This document shows positions 31,941 through 40,060 of a stretch of 45,336 bases of DNA, in pieces; position 1 is the stretch's first letter; each line of letters starts with the position of its first letter. Under the pieces are notes generated by a model, which saw only the letters and a program-made list of their open reading frames with translations, was not told the DNA's origin and ran no database searches. Position numbers and translations under genes: made by a program. Source of the DNA: Comamonadaceae bacterium (GTDB taxonomy: Bacteria; Pseudomonadota; Gammaproteobacteria; Burkholderiales; Burkholderiaceae_C); NCBI GenBank assembly GCA_013297925.1, contig JAAFJC010000024.1, positions 1-45,336 of the forward strand. The letters are read 5' to 3'.

Positions 31941-32531
31941 TTAGACCTGCTTGGCCGCCAAATAACGCCGCCGCTCGGCGGGCTTCATCCGCGCCGTCTC
32001 TGAGTCAGGTATCGCAGATTCTTTGGGCAGCGCGGGCGCTTTGGGTGCAAGCTCGGCGCAATACTCGCCCAGCAAATGCACCGCCTGCGAAAGCTGCGCG
32101 GGCGCATGGCGCAAGCGGCTCACCAAGAGTTGCTCCTCGGCGCTCAGCTGCTCGCTGGCATCCAGCCGCTCTTTGAGCAAGCCCTCATCGGCCTCCCAAT
32201 AAGCCATCAGCAAGCCGCGCATGTAGCGGTGCTGCCGCGCATTCAGACGAAATTTCTCCAGCCCCTCATCAAACTCAGCCTGCGCCTTCACCCGCTCGCC
32301 AAAGCCCTTGGCCAGATACATCGCGCCACGCCCTTCATACACCCACTGCGGGTTCAGCCCATGCTTCTCGATCAGATTGTCGATTTCTTGTTTGGGGAGG
32401 GAGTTTCGCTTTTTTCTTAGCGCAAACGCCGCCTGCTTAAAGCCCAGCGCCAATCCCAATTCTTGTTCATTTGCAAATCTACAAGCAGAGAGCAACCTTT
32501 CGATTACTTTGCCCACATCAGGGTTTTCCAT
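31941..32531 (-). CDS. CI-like phage repressor
   Basis: The 196-residue protein begins with a helix-turn-helix domain (GKVIERLLSACRFANEQELGLALGFKQAAFALRKKR) followed by NLIEKHGLNPQWVYEGRGAMYL, the pattern of CI-type repressors in transposable phages. No S24 peptidase core (SxK) is visible in the C-terminal half, so induction may not involve RecA-driven self-cleavage. It is divergent from the early genes over an 87-bp AT-rich gap, as expected for a lysogeny switch. The ATG at 32531 is preferred; the frame runs upstream into the control region. Confidence 0.87.
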   Translation of the reverse strand: MENPDVGKVIERLLSACRFANEQELGLALGFKQAAFALRKKRNSLPKQEIDNLIEKHGLNPQWVYEGRGAMYLAKGFGERVKAQAEFDEGLEKFRLNARQHRYMRGLLMAYWEADEGLLKERLDASEQLSAEEQLLVSRLRHAPAQLSQAVHLLGEYCAELAPKAPALPKESAIPDSETARMKPAERRRYLAAKQV

Positions 32532-32618
32532 AGGAGTCTTTCTTTTAGAAAAGCTTGCGCAAAAGCAATTTGTTATATTACAATTACACAACCAACAACT
32601 TTTGCAAAGAAACCCATT
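32532..32618. promoter_or_regulatory. divergent control region between repressor and early operon
   Basis: This AT-rich 87-bp gap separates the two divergent start codons. It has TTGTTATATTACAA near its middle (32570-32583), a loose dyad with -10-like TATATT, and short dyads GCTTGCGCAAAAGC (32553-32566) and CTTTTGCAAAG (32600-32610). Repressor and early promoters and operators should lie here; exact sites are not defined. Confidence 0.6.
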
Positions 32619-32876
32619 ATGAACGCCCCCTTCACTGCTGAACAGCTCAAAGCCGCCCGCGAGGGCTTATTCGCTCAGGGCGAATCGGTGCAGAGCTTTT
32701 GCCAAACACACGGCCTGAGCTATTGCGCTGTGATGGGCGTGCTGCACAACCGCAGCCGCGCCACCCGAGGCGATGGCCACCGCGCCGCCGTGCTGCTCGG
32801 CCTCAAAACGCAGCCTAAGCCCAAGCGCAGCCCCAAAGCCCCCAGCGCATCCCAATCCCTCCAACCCACCGCCTGA
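32619..32876 (+). CDS. BcepMu gp16-like DNA-binding protein (Ner position)
   Basis: The 85-residue product (FTAEQLKAAREGLFAQGESVQSFCQTHGLSYCAVMGVLHNRSRATRGDGHRAAVLLGLK, read in parts) has the helix-turn-helix layout of the BcepMu gp16 family: EGxSVxxFxxxxGLxxxxVxxVLxxRxxxxRGxxHxxAVLLGLK. It is the first early gene and divergent from the repressor, the place of Ner in Mu, so a Cro/Ner-like role is likely. ATG at 32619 was chosen from homology and position. Confidence 0.85.
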   Translation: MNAPFTAEQLKAAREGLFAQGESVQSFCQTHGLSYCAVMGVLHNRSRATRGDGHRAAVLLGLKTQPKPKRSPKAPSASQSLQPTA

Positions 32877-32887
32877 AAGGCAAGGCC

Positions 32888-33286
32888 ATGCCCTCCAAAT
32901 CCGCACCGCTCAGCCGAATGGCTTGGGCCATGAAGCTCGCCAAGATGATCAAGACCATGCCACCAGAAACCCCGGATGCGCTCGACGTCTCGCAGATGCT
33001 GGTCGATGTGATCGTGGCGGAGCAGCTTCGCATTGGCCACGAAAGTCTTGCCGTGTTGTGCGGCCTAGCCTGCATGTTTAACCGTGAGGCCATGAACACC
33101 ATGTTGCCAAAACACACGCGGGTCGATGCCAATGGCCAGCTCGTCTATAGCGCAGCGGAGCTGGCGCAGGCGCTGGGCATGAACCCAGAGGAGGCTCACG
33201 CGCAAATGAGCCAAGCCCAAGCAGAAGCGGCTAGAGAAGGTGTGAGCCTGTTCATCCCAAAGCAAGACACCACCCGTTTGCAGTAA
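32888..33286 (+). CDS. hypothetical early protein
   Basis: The 132-residue protein is helical and unrecognised. It has a basic N-terminus and the stretch MLVDVIVAEQLRIGHESLAVLCGLACMFNR (parts). It starts 11 bp after the gp16-like gene with AAGGCAAGG upstream and lies in the early operon. Confidence 0.7.
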   Translation: MPSKSAPLSRMAWAMKLAKMIKTMPPETPDALDVSQMLVDVIVAEQLRIGHESLAVLCGLACMFNREAMNTMLPKHTRVDANGQLVYSAAELAQALGMNPEEAHAQMSQAQAEAAREGVSLFIPKQDTTRLQ

Positions 33287-33311
33287 CTCCATTTTTTAAA
33301 GGAAAACCACC

Positions 33312-33947
33312 ATGAATCAAGCTTTGTCCATCGGCTCTATGTCCATCCGCCAAGATGAGCATGGCCGCTATTGCCTCAGCGATCTCTTCCGTGCGAGCGG
33401 TGGGCTACAGCAACATCGGCCATCAAAGTGGCTTGCCAACAAACAAGCCCAGGAGCTGATCGCTGAAATATCCGAAGCCCGAATTCGGGCTTCGGAAGCC
33501 GGAATTCCGGCTTTGACGGTGGTGAAGGGTGGAAATAACCAAGGCACTTACGCTTGCAGGGAGTTGGTCTATTGCTATGCCATGTGGATCAGCGCAGCCT
33601 TTCACCTCAAGGTGATCCGCAGCTACGACGCATTGATGCTGGGCAAGGAGCAGCCTGCTCAGGCTCAGTTATTCACTCAGCCCTGTCAGGCCACAGAACT
33701 CACCGAGGCTGCGGCTACGCCAGCGCCTGCCGTGTTGCAAAAACTCTGTGCCACGCAGGCTCGCTTAATCGAGCTTCTAGAAGCGCAGCTCAAGCCCAAG
33801 GCCAAGCGGGAGCACAAGCCGGTGACGGAAGACGAAGTGCGCTTGGCTCGCGCCCTGAAAGCGCAGGGCATGAGCAACCGCGCCATTGCCCGCCAGATTG
33901 GCCGCAATGAAGGCACGGTGAGCTTGCTCACCCGCGTGACGCACTGA
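33312..33947 (+). CDS. KilA-N domain protein with C-terminal helix-turn-helix
   Basis: The 211-residue protein has a KilA-N domain (about 10-112; GRYCLSDLFRASGG, RPSKWLAN, GTYACRELVYCYAMWISAAFHLKVI) and a C-terminal helix-turn-helix (DEVRLARALKAQGMSNRAIARQIGRN-type, residues about 175-205). Such proteins are phage regulators or antirepressors. AAAGGA precedes the ATG. Two adjacent perfect palindromes are embedded at residues about 54-67. Confidence 0.85.
   Translation: MNQALSIGSMSIRQDEHGRYCLSDLFRASGGLQQHRPSKWLANKQAQELIAEISEARIRASEAGIPALTVVKGGNNQGTYACRELVYCYAMWISAAFHLKVIRSYDALMLGKEQPAQAQLFTQPCQATELTEAAATPAPAVLQKLCATQARLIELLEAQLKPKAKREHKPVTEDEVRLARALKAQGMSNRAIARQIGRNEGTVSLLTRVTH
33472..33513. 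repeat. two back-to-back perfect palindromes in the KilA-N gene
   Basis: 33472-33495 is a perfect 24-bp palindrome (half CCGAAGCCCGAA) and 33496-33513 a perfect 18-bp palindrome (half AAGCCGGAA). Each centres on GAATTC, 21 bp apart. They code for SEARIRASEAGIPA in the protein. They may be a protein-binding site or an inserted element. Confidence 0.85.
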
Positions 33948-33973
33948 CCCACCAACTTCTACGGCCTTCCATC

Positions 33974-34123
33974 ATGCCCACCACGTTTTACGCTCCCCCC
34001 GCTAGCACCCGAGCGCCCGATAGCCTGAGAGACCGAGAGCGGCTTGCCCGCCCAGAGACTCCCGAGCCACTGAGCGCCGCTAGCGGAGGGGGCACCCTAT
34101 TTCCAGACAAGGGCCACGCATGA
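33974..34123 (+). CDS. small ORF overlapping the transposase start
   Basis: A 49-residue frame (MPTTFYAPPASTRAPDSLRD...LFPDKGHA) fills the gap before the transposase and overlaps its ATG by ATGA, like most gene pairs here. It is Pro/Arg-rich with no recognised domain and a weak SD. It could be a leader peptide for coupled translation. Confidence 0.5.
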   Translation: MPTTFYAPPASTRAPDSLRDRERLARPETPEPLSAASGGGTLFPDKGHA

Positions 34124-36291
34124 GCCTCGCCCTTGCCACCCCATCCGCCACGAGCAGCCCCGCCGCCTATTACCTCAGCGCCGCCGATCTGGCTGAGCTG
34201 CCCGGCTTTCCGCGCTCGGAGCGCCGCGCCCGCGAGGCGGCGGCTCGCCTGCAATTGCCCAGCCGCCCGCGCGCTGGCCGGGGCGGGGGCTTGGAATATG
34301 CGGTGGATGCGCTGCCGCCGCAGGCGCGCATGGCTTGGGCGGCGCGGCTGGCGGCAAGCAATGATTCTGAGCTGCCTAAGCTGCCCTCGCTGGCGCAATC
34401 TCGCGCGCTGGCCTCTGGCAGTGCCGTGCATGTGACGGGCTGGCAGAAGGCGCGGCAAGATGCGGTAGCCCGCGTGCTCGTGCTTTTCCAGCGCTTTTGG
34501 GCATCGTTTGGCGGGCCACTCACGCCAGCGCTGGAGGCCTTTTGCATCGGCTGGAGCAAGGGGCAGATTGAGGCGGATGAAGCCTCTAAGGCGCGCTTCC
34601 CGCGCCTCACGGTGAGCACGCTGCGCGGCTGGCATTTGGGCGTGGAAGATCGGGGCTTGGCGGCGATTACGCCGCGTGAGCATCATCGCAAAGGGCAGTT
34701 TGCCGCGCTCTCTGGCCAACTGGGCGATGCGGTGCTGGCGCTGATTTTGGAGCAGCCGCATATCAGCGTCACAGCGGTTTACAACACCGTTTCTAACCAC
34801 TTCCAAGGCAAATCAGAGATTCCTTCCGAGCGGGCTTTTCGCCGGGCGATCACCTATTGGAAGCAGCACAACGCCCAGCTGCTCACCGGCATCACCAACC
34901 CTGATGCTTGGCGCAACCAATACATGAGCGCAGCGGGCAGCGCCAGCGAAGGCATCACGCGGCCAAATCAGCGCTGGGAGATGGATTCAACGCCGGGCGA
35001 TGTGTTGCTCGCCGATGGCAAGCGCCATGCGGTGGTGGGCGTGATTGATGTGTACACGCGGCGCAGGCTGTTCTTAGTGAGCCGCACCTCGCGCAGCGGC
35101 GCGATCATGAGCCTCATTCGCAGCGCCATCATGGCTTGGGGCAAGCCGGAAGCGATCAAGACAGACAACGGGCAAGATTACGTGGCCGATCAGCTCGAAT
35201 TTGCCCTGCTGGGGCTGGGTATAGAGCATCCGCTTTGCGCGCCTTTTAGCCCGCAGCAAAAGCCCCATGTGGAGCGCGCGATCGGCGCGCTGATGCATGA
35301 GCATTTTGAGCTGCTCGATGGCTACATCGGCCACAGCGTGGCAGACCGCAAAGCGATTGAGGCGCGCCGCGCATTCAGCGAGCGCTTGTTTGACAAAGAA
35401 GAAGGCCTCTCGCTGCGGCTCACGCCCGAGCAATTGCAAGAGAGCATTGAGGTGTATTGCGAGCGCCGCTTGCACAAGGCCAGCAGCAGCCTGGCTGGCC
35501 GCACGCCAGCGCAGATGGCGCTGGGCTTTGCGCCCACCACCGTGGCCGAGCGGGCGCTGGATGTGCTCTTGGCCAACAGCGCCTTCAAGGCCGCGCCCAC
35601 CATTGGCAAAAAAGGCATCCGCATCGGCGGCGGGCATTACAACCATGCCCATCTGGGCGGCATGGAAGGCCAGCAGGTGCAGGTGAAGGTGAACGATGCT
35701 GATCTGGGCCGCGCTTGGGTGTTTGACCTAGATGGCCAATACATTTGCGAGGCCTTGGACTATTCACGCCTCGGCATCAACTCAGCCGAGGTGGCCGCGC
35801 AGCGAAAGGCGCATCAAGCGCTGCTGATGAAAGAAGGCAAGCGCCAGCTCAAACTCATGACGCGGGAATTTGACACCCGCGCCGCCATTGGCGCGATCAC
35901 CCGCGAGCGCACGGAAGCGGCTGTGCAGGCGAGCAGCAATGTGGTGAGCCTGCATCAAGCTGCTCCAGCAATAGCTGCCGCGAACATCACTATTGATTCG
36001 ATAGCGGCCGCTGGCCGCCCTGCGGTGGATGAGCAGCAGCTCGAAGCGGCGCAGGCGGCATTGCTCGATTCTCAGGCTCAGTCTAGTGCGCAGGTAATCG
36101 CGCTCAATGAAATGCCGCAGCAGCGCTATGCGCGCTGGCTGGGGCTAGAGGCTCGCGTGAGCCAAGGCGAAGCGCTGAGCGCCGATGAAGGCCACTGGCT
36201 CACCAGCTATGCGCAGAGCGCGGAGCACGCGCAGATGAAAAACTATTTTGAGATTTTTGGCATGACGGCCGCTGATGTGCAGACCGGCTAG
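34120..36291 (+). CDS. MuA-type DDE transposase
   Basis: The 723-residue transposase cuts and joins phage ends. An N-terminal Mu-type DNA-binding domain (YYLSAADLAELPGFPRSERRARE) precedes an end-binding helical region, the RNase H-like core with Asp289 (WEMDSTPGD), Asp349 (KTDNGQDY) and Glu385 (HVERAIG), then the Mu C-terminal beta-barrel and a helical tail for ATPase contact. Compared with Mu A (663 aa) it is slightly longer. It precedes the MuB-type gene. Confidence 0.96.
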   Translation: MSLALATPSATSSPAAYYLSAADLAELPGFPRSERRAREAAARLQLPSRPRAGRGGGLEYAVDALPPQARMAWAARLAASNDSELPKLPSLAQSRALASGSAVHVTGWQKARQDAVARVLVLFQRFWASFGGPLTPALEAFCIGWSKGQIEADEASKARFPRLTVSTLRGWHLGVEDRGLAAITPREHHRKGQFAALSGQLGDAVLALILEQPHISVTAVYNTVSNHFQGKSEIPSERAFRRAITYWKQHNAQLLTGITNPDAWRNQYMSAAGSASEGITRPNQRWEMDSTPGDVLLADGKRHAVVGVIDVYTRRRLFLVSRTSRSGAIMSLIRSAIMAWGKPEAIKTDNGQDYVADQLEFALLGLGIEHPLCAPFSPQQKPHVERAIGALMHEHFELLDGYIGHSVADRKAIEARRAFSERLFDKEEGLSLRLTPEQLQESIEVYCERRLHKASSSLAGRTPAQMALGFAPTTVAERALDVLLANSAFKAAPTIGKKGIRIGGGHYNHAHLGGMEGQQVQVKVNDADLGRAWVFDLDGQYICEALDYSRLGINSAEVAAQRKAHQALLMKEGKRQLKLMTREFDTRAAIGAITRERTEAAVQASSNVVSLHQAAPAIAAANITIDSIAAAGRPAVDEQQLEAAQAALLDSQAQSSAQVIALNEMPQQRYARWLGLEARVSQGEALSADEGHWLTSYAQSAEHAQMKNYFEIFGMTAADVQTG

Positions 36292-36303
36292 CTGAAAAGA
36301 GAA

Positions 36304-36336
36304 AACCCGGCTTGGTGTAGGAGCCAAGGCCGGGTT
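36304..36336 (+). other. stem-loop between transposase and ATPase genes
   Basis: AACCCGGCTTGG pairs with CCAAGGCCGGGTT with one bulged G. No U-run follows. It may attenuate transcription or stabilise mRNA between the genes. Confidence 0.55.
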
Positions 36337-36375
36337 GGGGTGTTAGTGAATTGAACCTACTGGAGCTTTAAGTAT

Positions 36376-37119
36376 ATGAAAAATTTAAACGGCATGCAAC
36401 TGGGCGGCAACATCAGCCCCACGAGCAACATCGCGCTCACCCACACATTGATGAGCACCTTGGTGAGCCGCGCCTCGGGCTTGCCCGGCATCGGCGTGCT
36501 CTATGGCGCATCGGGCTTGGGCAAATCCACCGGGGCTGCATTCGCCAGCAACCCGACCACTTTTAACGGCCTCTACGTGAGCTGCCGCAGCTTTGAGACG
36601 CGCAAGAGCTTGGCTGAGATGATTTGCAAGACGCTGGGCATCGTGCCCAAGGGCAACATCCCCGCGCTGGTGGAATCCATCATCGAGACGCTGGCCATCG
36701 CAGGCCGCCCGCTGATCGTGGATGAGGTGGATCACATTGCTGAGAGCCGCACGCTGGAGCTGTTGCGCGATATTCATGATGCCTCCGGCGCGCCCCTGCT
36801 GCTGATTGGCGAAGAGGGCTTGCCCAGCGCGCTGAAGAAGCATGAGCGCTTTGACAACCGGGTGCTCGTGTGGCAGCCCGCTGCGCCCTGCAGCCCGAAA
36901 GATGTGGAGGCGCTTTGCAAGCAGTATGCGCCGAAGATCATCTTCTCAGCCGATCTGCAAAAGAAGCTGCTGGCCGAATGCGAAGGCCGCACGCGCCGCG
37001 TGGTCGTCAACATTGAAAACATCAAGCGCCACGCCGAGGCCAAGGGCATCGCGCAGGTGGATGCCGATTGCGGCGTGAAGCTCTACACCGGCCGTGCGCC
37101 AGGGCGAGGTGCGGCATGA
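36376..37119 (+). CDS. MuB-type AAA ATPase, target-selection protein
   Basis: The 247-residue ATPase has Walker A GASGLGKST at 44-52 and Walker B LIVDEVDHI at 113-121. Mu B binds target DNA in an ATP-dependent way, delivers it to A, and protects phage DNA from self-insertion. GGAG lies upstream. The C-terminal part (LLAECEGRTRRVVVNIENIKRHA) fits the family. It overlaps the next gene by ATGA. Confidence 0.92.
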   Translation: MKNLNGMQLGGNISPTSNIALTHTLMSTLVSRASGLPGIGVLYGASGLGKSTGAAFASNPTTFNGLYVSCRSFETRKSLAEMICKTLGIVPKGNIPALVESIIETLAIAGRPLIVDEVDHIAESRTLELLRDIHDASGAPLLLIGEEGLPSALKKHERFDNRVLVWQPAAPCSPKDVEALCKQYAPKIIFSADLQKKLLAECEGRTRRVVVNIENIKRHAEAKGIAQVDADCGVKLYTGRAPGRGAA

Positions 37120-37775
37120 AGAAGGCGCAGCCCAATCAACACAGTAAGCGCGAGATTGAGCTCGCTGGCCTGCTCACGCCGCGCGAGCGCGTGTGGGCGA
37201 CCATTCGCCGCTTCTCCAAGCGCAAGCCCGCCGACTTTACCGCGCTGGAGATTCAAGAGGCTTGCCTGCCGCTGGTGAATTTCACCACCGTGCGCAATCT
37301 GCTCGATCAATTCGCGCAGGCCGGGGCGCTGGCCAAGCAAGCTGGCGAGATCATGCCAGGCAAGGGCAACCGCCGCACCACGCCGACCTACCAGCTCGCG
37401 CAAGATGCGCTGGAGCCGCCAGCCTCTGGCCGAGGCAACAAAGCCGCCCATGCCAAAGGCGTGGGCAGGCTGGCCATGTGGCGCGCGATGAAGGTGCTCA
37501 AGACCTTCTCGGCGGCTGAGCTGGCGCAAGCAGCTAGCGCGGGCACAGTGCGCGTGGCTGAGAGCTCTGCAGCGGCTTACGTGAATGCATTGGTCACTGC
37601 TGGCCTGGTGTGCAGCATCGCCCCAGTGGGCGCAACGCGCAAGCGCTACCGCCTCGTGAGCTGGACAGGCGCTCGCGCCCCGCTGTTCACCGCCGCCAAA
37701 TGCGTGGTGGATCGCAACACAGGCGCAGTCACGCTGCTGGCAACAGCGCAGGAGATGGTTGATGAGCAAGACTAA
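37116..37775 (+). CDS. hypothetical DNA-binding-type early protein
   Basis: The 219-residue protein contains two predicted winged-helix-like segments (RERVWATIRRFSKRKPADFTALEIQ..TVRNLLDQFAQAGALA and FSAAELAQAASAG..SAAAYVNALVTAGLV). It starts at ATGA with the ATPase gene. Similar helical proteins follow MuB in other transposable phages. Regulatory function is likely but unproven. Confidence 0.8.
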   Translation: MKKAQPNQHSKREIELAGLLTPRERVWATIRRFSKRKPADFTALEIQEACLPLVNFTTVRNLLDQFAQAGALAKQAGEIMPGKGNRRTTPTYQLAQDALEPPASGRGNKAAHAKGVGRLAMWRAMKVLKTFSAAELAQAASAGTVRVAESSAAAYVNALVTAGLVCSIAPVGATRKRYRLVSWTGARAPLFTAAKCVVDRNTGAVTLLATAQEMVDEQD

Positions 37776-38124
37776 GACGCCTGCCGCAACGCCGCTGCCG
37801 GCAGATGCGCTGGCCGCTTTGCTGGAGCTGTGCAAAACGCACAAGCAAAGCCAAGTAGCTGAGCGCCTTGGCCTGACTGAAAGCGCGATTTCACATGCTT
37901 TAAAAGGCAAATACATCGGCAATGTAGACCGCATGGCCGAGCGCATTCGCGGCGAGCTGCTCAACGAAACCGTGCAGTGCCCTGGCGGCTATGGCCAGAT
38001 CAACCGCCGCATCTGCCAAGACACCCGCGAAGCCCCGCTTTCCCGCTTTCAAAACCCCTACCAGCGCAGCCTCCGCCTGCACTGCAACCAGTGCCCCAAC
38101 AACCCGAAGAAAAAGGATGCTTGA
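37762..38124 (+). CDS. helix-turn-helix protein with Cys cluster
   Basis: The 120-residue protein has a Cro/XRE-like helix-turn-helix (KQSQVAERLGLTESAISHALKGK) and a C-terminal pair C-NQC plus upstream Cys that might bind metal. GGAG seven bases before the ATG is clear. It overlaps the preceding gene by 14 bp. Confidence 0.82.
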   Translation: MSKTKTPAATPLPADALAALLELCKTHKQSQVAERLGLTESAISHALKGKYIGNVDRMAERIRGELLNETVQCPGGYGQINRRICQDTREAPLSRFQNPYQRSLRLHCNQCPNNPKKKDA

Positions 38125-38125
38125 A

Positions 38126-38257
38126 ATGAAAACCTCACGCCTCGCCTGGATCAAGCGCCGCGCCCGCCGCCTGGAGCGCTTCTATGGCATCTCGCGCAAA
38201 TTCGCGATCTATGACGCATGGCTCGATTGGATCAACTTCTCAGGAGCCCGCTCATGA
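38126..38257 (+). CDS. small basic protein
   Basis: A 43-residue, very basic peptide (MKTSRLAWIKRRARRLERFYG..) begins after AAGGA and ends at an ATGA with the next gene. It is too small for family assignment; coupling on both sides supports reality. Confidence 0.62.
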   Translation: MKTSRLAWIKRRARRLERFYGISRKFAIYDAWLDWINFSGARS

Positions 38258-38478
38258 AAACCATGCACGATTACCCCGAGCCCAAGATCGAATTCAAAGG
38301 CGATCATCATTCGCCCTTCGCCCCCGGCGTGATCGATTTTGGCGCGCGCCGTAGCAGCTTTGAATGGCTGGTGGCGCATCGCGCGTATGCTGCTTATGTC
38401 ATGCTGAAGTATTTGCTGATCTGCGGCAGCATCACGGCCGCTGCCGTGTTGATCGCCCGCGCCAAGGGTTGGATCTGA
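38254..38478 (+). CDS. small membrane protein
   Basis: The 74-residue protein has one membrane span (YVMLKYLLICGSITAAAVLIA) near the C-terminus. AGGAG precedes the ATG. Unrecognised; the topology is like small phage inhibitors of host membrane functions, but nothing proves that. Confidence 0.7.
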   Translation: MKTMHDYPEPKIEFKGDHHSPFAPGVIDFGARRSSFEWLVAHRAYAAYVMLKYLLICGSITAAAVLIARAKGWI

Positions 38479-38480
38479 TC

Positions 38481-38885
38481 ATGCGCAGCGCCTACCGCCT
38501 GAGACCAGGCAAACCCACGCCACCCGTCTTCCAGGAATTGCTTTTGGCGATCTTGGAGCAAGGCACCGCCAAAGCAATCGATTTGCAGGCAGTTTGCTCA
38601 ACCTACGCCCCCACAACGATCATCACAGCGCTAAGCGGCATGCACAACGCTTCTTTGGTGCAGCATTTGCCGGGTAGGTTGTGGGGTTTGACTGAATCCG
38701 GCATTGAGCAAGCACTGCAAGTTGAGCTGGACAGGGCGCGCGAACGCAATGCAAAAGCAAAGCGCGAAGAAGATCGCATTCGCGCCATGAGCCCTCGGCG
38801 TCAATCGAATTTGGAAGCGCGCACCCTAGCGCAAGCGCATGCCCAACACATCGGCGCCATGCGCCGCCAAGGCGAGGTGATTTAA
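38481..38885 (+). CDS. hypothetical protein, winged-helix-like
   Basis: The 134-residue product has a short winged-helix-like part (FQELLLAILEQGTAKAIDLQAV..SLVQHLPGRLWGLTESG) and a charged helix (DRARERNAKAKREEDRIRAM). It starts 3 bp after the preceding stop. Early regulator is likely, function unknown. Confidence 0.7.
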   Translation: MRSAYRLRPGKPTPPVFQELLLAILEQGTAKAIDLQAVCSTYAPTTIITALSGMHNASLVQHLPGRLWGLTESGIEQALQVELDRARERNAKAKREEDRIRAMSPRRQSNLEARTLAQAHAQHIGAMRRQGEVI

Positions 38886-39212
38886 ATGCAAGCCACTGAA
38901 CTCCTAGCACTCCTGCAAGCCCACCAAGGCCGCGCCAACGGCATCAAGTGCGCAGCGCTGGCCGCCAAGGCAGCGATCACAGAGCGCCAAGCGCGCAAGC
39001 TGATCAGCGATCTGCGCTTTGAAGGCTGCGCCATCGTCGGCACGCCCGAGAGCGGCTACTACATGGCCGATACGCCCGAGGAAGTCAAAGAGTTCACCGA
39101 GTTCCATTGGCATCGCATCCGCCACAGCATAGCCATCGTGAGCCGAGTCACCAAGCAATCCCTCCCCGCCCTGCTGGGGCAACTGTCTCTCCTAGAAAGC
39201 AAAGCATCATGA
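38886..39212 (+). CDS. helix-turn-helix early protein
   Basis: The 108-residue product (LLALLQAHQGRANGIKCAALAAKAAITERQARKLISDLRFEG) has a winged helix resembling HTH_11-type domains. It directly follows the preceding stop and overlaps the next gene by ATGA. Regulatory role is inferred. Confidence 0.75.
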   Translation: MQATELLALLQAHQGRANGIKCAALAAKAAITERQARKLISDLRFEGCAIVGTPESGYYMADTPEEVKEFTEFHWHRIRHSIAIVSRVTKQSLPALLGQLSLLESKAS

Positions 39213-39766
39213 CCATTGAAAAAATAGAAGCGCAAACCAAAGCCTTCGCTGCGCAGCGCACCGCTGTGATCACCGAAGCGGCGCAAATGCAGATTGAGCT
39301 TGATGCGGTTCACAAGCGCTTTGCGCCGAATGTTCGCAAGCAGGTAGAGCAGCTTATTGCGCTGCAGGCCGATCTTACGGCCAGCTTAGAGGCCAGCCCC
39401 GAGCTCTTTCCCGCAGGCAACCAAAGCCGCGTGTTTGACGGCATCAAGGTGGGCTACCAATCCGGCAAAGCCAGCGTGGCCGGCGTGGATGCCACTGTCA
39501 CGGTGGTGAAGCTGGAGCTGCTGCGCGATGAAGCCAAAAAGCAAGCCAACCGCGAGCGCCTAGAGCGCATCGCTGGCGCGCTCACTTATCAACCAAAGCT
39601 GATTGATGCTGGCCTGCGCAAGCTCACGCCCGAAGAGCAAGCCGAGATCGGCATTCACATCGCACCAGGTGCGCAAAGCGTGCTCATCAAACCTGCGCAA
39701 GAAGAGGCTTACAAGGCCGTTGAATCCACCATCAAAGCCGTGATGGCTGCTACCCAAGACCTTTAA
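39209..39766 (+). CDS. Gam-like protein (possible host-nuclease inhibitor)
   Basis: The 185-residue protein shows the Gam layout: a long N-terminal coiled coil (QMQIELDAVHKRFAPNVRKQVEQLIALQADLTASL), then a small beta domain (VFDGIKVGYQSGKASV) and LIDAGLRKLTPEEQAEIGIHIAPGAQSVLIKP. Mu Gam coats DNA ends against RecBCD. Similarity is structural rather than strong in sequence. Confidence 0.6.
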   Translation: MTIEKIEAQTKAFAAQRTAVITEAAQMQIELDAVHKRFAPNVRKQVEQLIALQADLTASLEASPELFPAGNQSRVFDGIKVGYQSGKASVAGVDATVTVVKLELLRDEAKKQANRERLERIAGALTYQPKLIDAGLRKLTPEEQAEIGIHIAPGAQSVLIKPAQEEAYKAVESTIKAVMAATQDL

Positions 39767-39781
39767 AGAAAGACACACACC

Positions 39782-40060
39782 ATGAGCCTCAAACTCACCG
39801 CCCAAGCCATCGTGGCCAAAACCGCCAAAAACTGGATGGAAGAAAAGCAAGCCACAGCCGCCCTGAAAGCTCTGGGCTCCGTGCTCGCTGGCCAGCTCGC
39901 CGCCACCGGCAAGGCCAGCCTGCCAGGCGTTGGCACGCTACGCATTCACGCGCTGCCAGAGAAGCCTGATCGCCATCCAATCACCGGCACAAAGATCAAA
40001 GTGCCCGCCCGCAAAGCCATCGAGTTCATCGCCGATCGCAAGCTGAAAGAGGCGCTTTGA
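39782..40060 (+). CDS. HU/IHF-type DNA-bending protein
   Basis: The 92-residue protein has an HU-like plan with GVGTLRIHALPEKPDRHPITGTKIKVPA (parts) in the DNA-binding arm, and a C-terminal IEFIADRKLKEAL. Mu transposition needs host HU and IHF; this phage may bring its own. Its N-terminal half is more diverged from typical HU. Confidence 0.82.
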   Translation: MSLKLTAQAIVAKTAKNWMEEKQATAALKALGSVLAGQLAATGKASLPGVGTLRIHALPEKPDRHPITGTKIKVPARKAIEFIADRKLKEAL

